From an uncultured Bacteroidota bacterium (GTDB lineage: Bacteria > Bacteroidota > Bacteroidia > Bacteroidales > P3): 64,000 nucleotides of DNA. Each line of letters starts with the position of its first letter. Position 1 is the stretch's first letter. The position numbers were made by a program, and so were the translations under genes. Below the pieces are notes generated by a model, which saw only the letters and a list, made by a program, of their open reading frames with translations, searched no databases and was not told the DNA's origin. Location of the stretch: NCBI GenBank assembly GCA_902790215.1, contig CADAQX010000004.1, positions 1 to 64,000 on the forward strand, written 5' to 3'. Below are positions 62,712-64,000 of the stretch, piece after piece.

Positions 62712-63635
62712 TTACTTTTTATATGCCCTTGGATGGGCGTGTTTATATGTTTCTTTCAAGTATTCACGCGATACGTGGGTGTATATTTCGGTTGACGACA
62801 GCGAACTGTGGCCCAGCAGTTCCTTGATGGCATCGATGTTGGCGCCCTCGTTGAGCATGTGTGTGGCAAACGTGTGCCTGAACACATGGGGGCTTGTCCG
62901 CTCGGCGTGGGAAAGCGGCCGCATATAGCGCTCCACTATCCGGTACACCTTCCCGTCGCTCACGGGCTTCCCTTTGCTGTTGACAAACAGGCGGTCGGTC
63001 AGCTCCAAGCCGGGGCATTGCGCGGCCTGCAAAGCCATCGTTTCCTCCCTTAACGCAAGATATCGGGAAATATTGTGTGCCAATTCCTCTTCTATCGGAA
63101 TAATCCGTTCTTTGTTGCGCTTACCCCTCACTTTGATGGACAACGACGAGAGGTCGACGCTCGAAAGCGTCAGGCCTGCCAGTTCGGAGCGACGCATACC
63201 TGTCTCGTACAACATGCGGAGCACCAGCCGCTCCATCTGCCCGTCAAACGTGTCGGGGAAGTCTTCGGAATAAATCTGCTCCACCTCCGATTCGCGGAAG
63301 AATACCGGCAATCGCTCCGGTCTCTTGGGAGGCACGACCTTGGCCATGATGTCGCGACCCAAGCCTTGATGCATACGCAGATACTTGAACCACGCCCGCA
63401 GGGCGGCCATATCCTTGACCACCGTGCCCGGACGCTTGCCCGCATCCATCAGGCTCATCTGCCAGTCGCGCACATCAGTGCCATTAATCTCCTCTACCTC
63501 GGCCACCTGCCGGCTTTCCATAAACCGCGCAAACTGTTCCACCACCTCCACGTAGTACTTCACAGTCCCGGAAGCAAGCCGGCGCTCGACACCCACGTAT
63601 TCGGCAAAACAGTCTATGGCATTCTTTATTTTCAC
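62712..63635 (-). CDS. xerC: Tyrosine recombinase XerC-like
   Basis: Site-specific recombinase that resolves chromosome dimers. N-terminal SAM-like DNA-binding domain (NAIDCFAEYVGVERRLASGTVKYYVEVVEQF), then catalytic residues Arg (TGMRRSELAGL), His-x-x-Arg (HVFRHTFATH), His (LLGHSS) and Tyr (TEIYTHVSREYL). The predicted transcription start from the -7 box at 63641-63648 falls at a GTG at 63635, so a leaderless GTG start is proposed. The longer frame to 63737 would start upstream of the promoter. Confidence 0.9.
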   Translation of the reverse strand: MKIKNAIDCFAEYVGVERRLASGTVKYYVEVVEQFARFMESRQVAEVEEINGTDVRDWQMSLMDAGKRPGTVVKDMAALRAWFKYLRMHQGLGRDIMAKVVPPKRPERLPVFFRESEVEQIYSEDFPDTFDGQMERLVLRMLYETGMRRSELAGLTLSSVDLSSLSIKVRGKRNKERIIPIEEELAHNISRYLALREETMALQAAQCPGLELTDRLFVNSKGKPVSDGKVYRIVERYMRPLSHAERTSPHVFRHTFATHMLNEGANIDAIKELLGHSSLSSTEIYTHVSREYLKETYKHAHPRAYKK

Positions 63636-63640
63636 AATTG

Positions 63641-63648
63641 CAAAGATA
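63641..63648 (-). promoter_or_regulatory. -7 promoter box of xerC-hpf
   Basis: TATCTTTG on the minus strand; start site expected near 63635. Confidence 0.65.
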
Positions 63649-63833
63649 CACAAAAAAAACGTATCAATAGTTAAAATCTCAAAAAAAAATTTACACACCG
63701 TATCCTTCATGCCCACAAAACACACTGGCAAAACCAATATGACCAGCCTGTCGCAGCATATGCCGCACCTCCCGAAGACATCGATTTTTAAACAAAAATA
63801 TAATCAAACCCATCCCATTTACACAATTATTCG

Positions 63834-63841
63834 TATCTTTG
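63834..63841 (+). promoter_or_regulatory. -7 promoter box of the site-2 protease gene
   Basis: TATCTTTG, 37 bases ahead of the ATG at 63879. Confidence 0.65.
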
Positions 63842-63878
63842 CACGTTTTTATTATCACCTAAAAAGACACCTAACAGC

Positions 63879-64000
63879 ATGAAAGCCTTAATATTCCTCA
63901 TCTGTCTAACCCTGCTGGTTGTCACCCACGAGCTGGGACACCTGTTCTTTGCCAAGCTCTTCCACACCCGAGTGCGGCGCTTTTACGTCTTCTTCAACTG
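63879..64000 (+). CDS. rseP: Site-2 metalloprotease RseP, 5' part
   Basis: The first 40 codons are in the window: a hydrophobic helix with the zinc motif HELGH at about residues 18-22 (LVVTHELGHLFFAKLF), as in the first membrane segment of RseP/M50 proteases that release anti-sigma factors by intramembrane cleavage. The gene runs off the right edge. Confidence 0.85.
   Translation, partial: MKALIFLICLTLLVVTHELGHLFFAKLFHTRVRRFYVFFN

Noticed and set aside
62712-63635. XerC-like recombinase as an integrase of a mobile element
   Set aside because: Its pairing with hpf, lack of nearby attachment repeats and house-keeping neighbours fit the chromosomal dimer-resolution recombinase.

Overview
The window looks like a chromosomal segment of an uncultured member of the Bacteroidales. 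The evidence is: many TAnnTTTG (-7) promoter boxes and no obvious Shine-Dalgarno sites; FeoA-FeoB fusion with its Cys-rich partner; a GldA-type ABC ATPase; a DUF4954 protein; a xerC-hpf pair; several secreted proteins with C-terminal type IX secretion (T9SS) sorting domains; and an UpxY/NusG-like regulator heading a polysaccharide locus. I cannot name a genus from sequence alone.

Layout. (1) 1-6.7 kb: a leftward structured element at the edge, feoAB plus its small partner, a T9SS-exported esterase, tRNA-Ser(GGA) on the minus strand, and an M49-type metallopeptidase lipoprotein. (2) 6.85-39.0 kb: one surface-polysaccharide locus of about 29 co-directional genes. It starts at a -7 box at 6853-6860 and a roughly 210-nt hairpin-rich leader, followed by an UpxY-like antiterminator, an initiating sugar transferase, Wzm/Wzt ABC export genes, GDP-fucose synthesis (gmd, fcl), seven GT2/GT4 glycosyltransferases, and a GT-C-like membrane protein. 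Modification enzymes follow (ATP-grasp, RraA-like, AMP ligase, carrier protein, GNAT, DUF1919, two deacetylase-like proteins, an AsnB-like amidotransferase, a CapK/PaaK-like ligase, a hexapeptide acyltransferase, DUF354), then an outer-membrane export lipoprotein and a Wzc-type tyrosine kinase with a Gly-Tyr tail. (3) 39.1-43.9 kb: CDF metal transporter, DUF362 lipoprotein, DUF1963 protein, an unknown protein and an exported flavodoxin, ended by a 17-bp perfect terminator hairpin. (4) 44.2-48.06 kb, minus strand: amidase with SPOR domain, gldA, pyrF and a small membrane protein, back to back with the plus-strand LptD-like and MerR genes (48.16-51.2 kb). (5) 51.2-64 kb: repeat-rich spacer, DUF4954 gene, two large T9SS proteins and a remnant of a third, two nomadic AAA ATPases, a lipoprotein, hpf and xerC, and the start of a site-2 protease gene (rseP).

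The most unusual content is not a protein. The intergenic spaces between about 14 and 47 kb hold a family of hairpin-forming elements. Each has a GC-rich core of about 18-30 nt (sharing TGATGCG/TGCGCCA) embedded in arrays of iterated 7-9-nt words, with the words on one side roughly the reverse complement of those on the other. At least 15 cores in three related classes are visible, in both orientations. Tracts of the same simple words also supply the stop codons and C-terminal tails of seven genes and the hydrophobic part of one signal peptide. Two further dispersed families are present: a 230-bp MITE-like repeat (3 copies) and a 44-bp motif (4 copies plus a half copy). I found no -7 box on the plus strand between 6860 and 43858, so the polysaccharide genes may be one very long transcript. 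The antiterminator, its structured leader and the intercistronic hairpins could then form one regulatory unit; that is inference.
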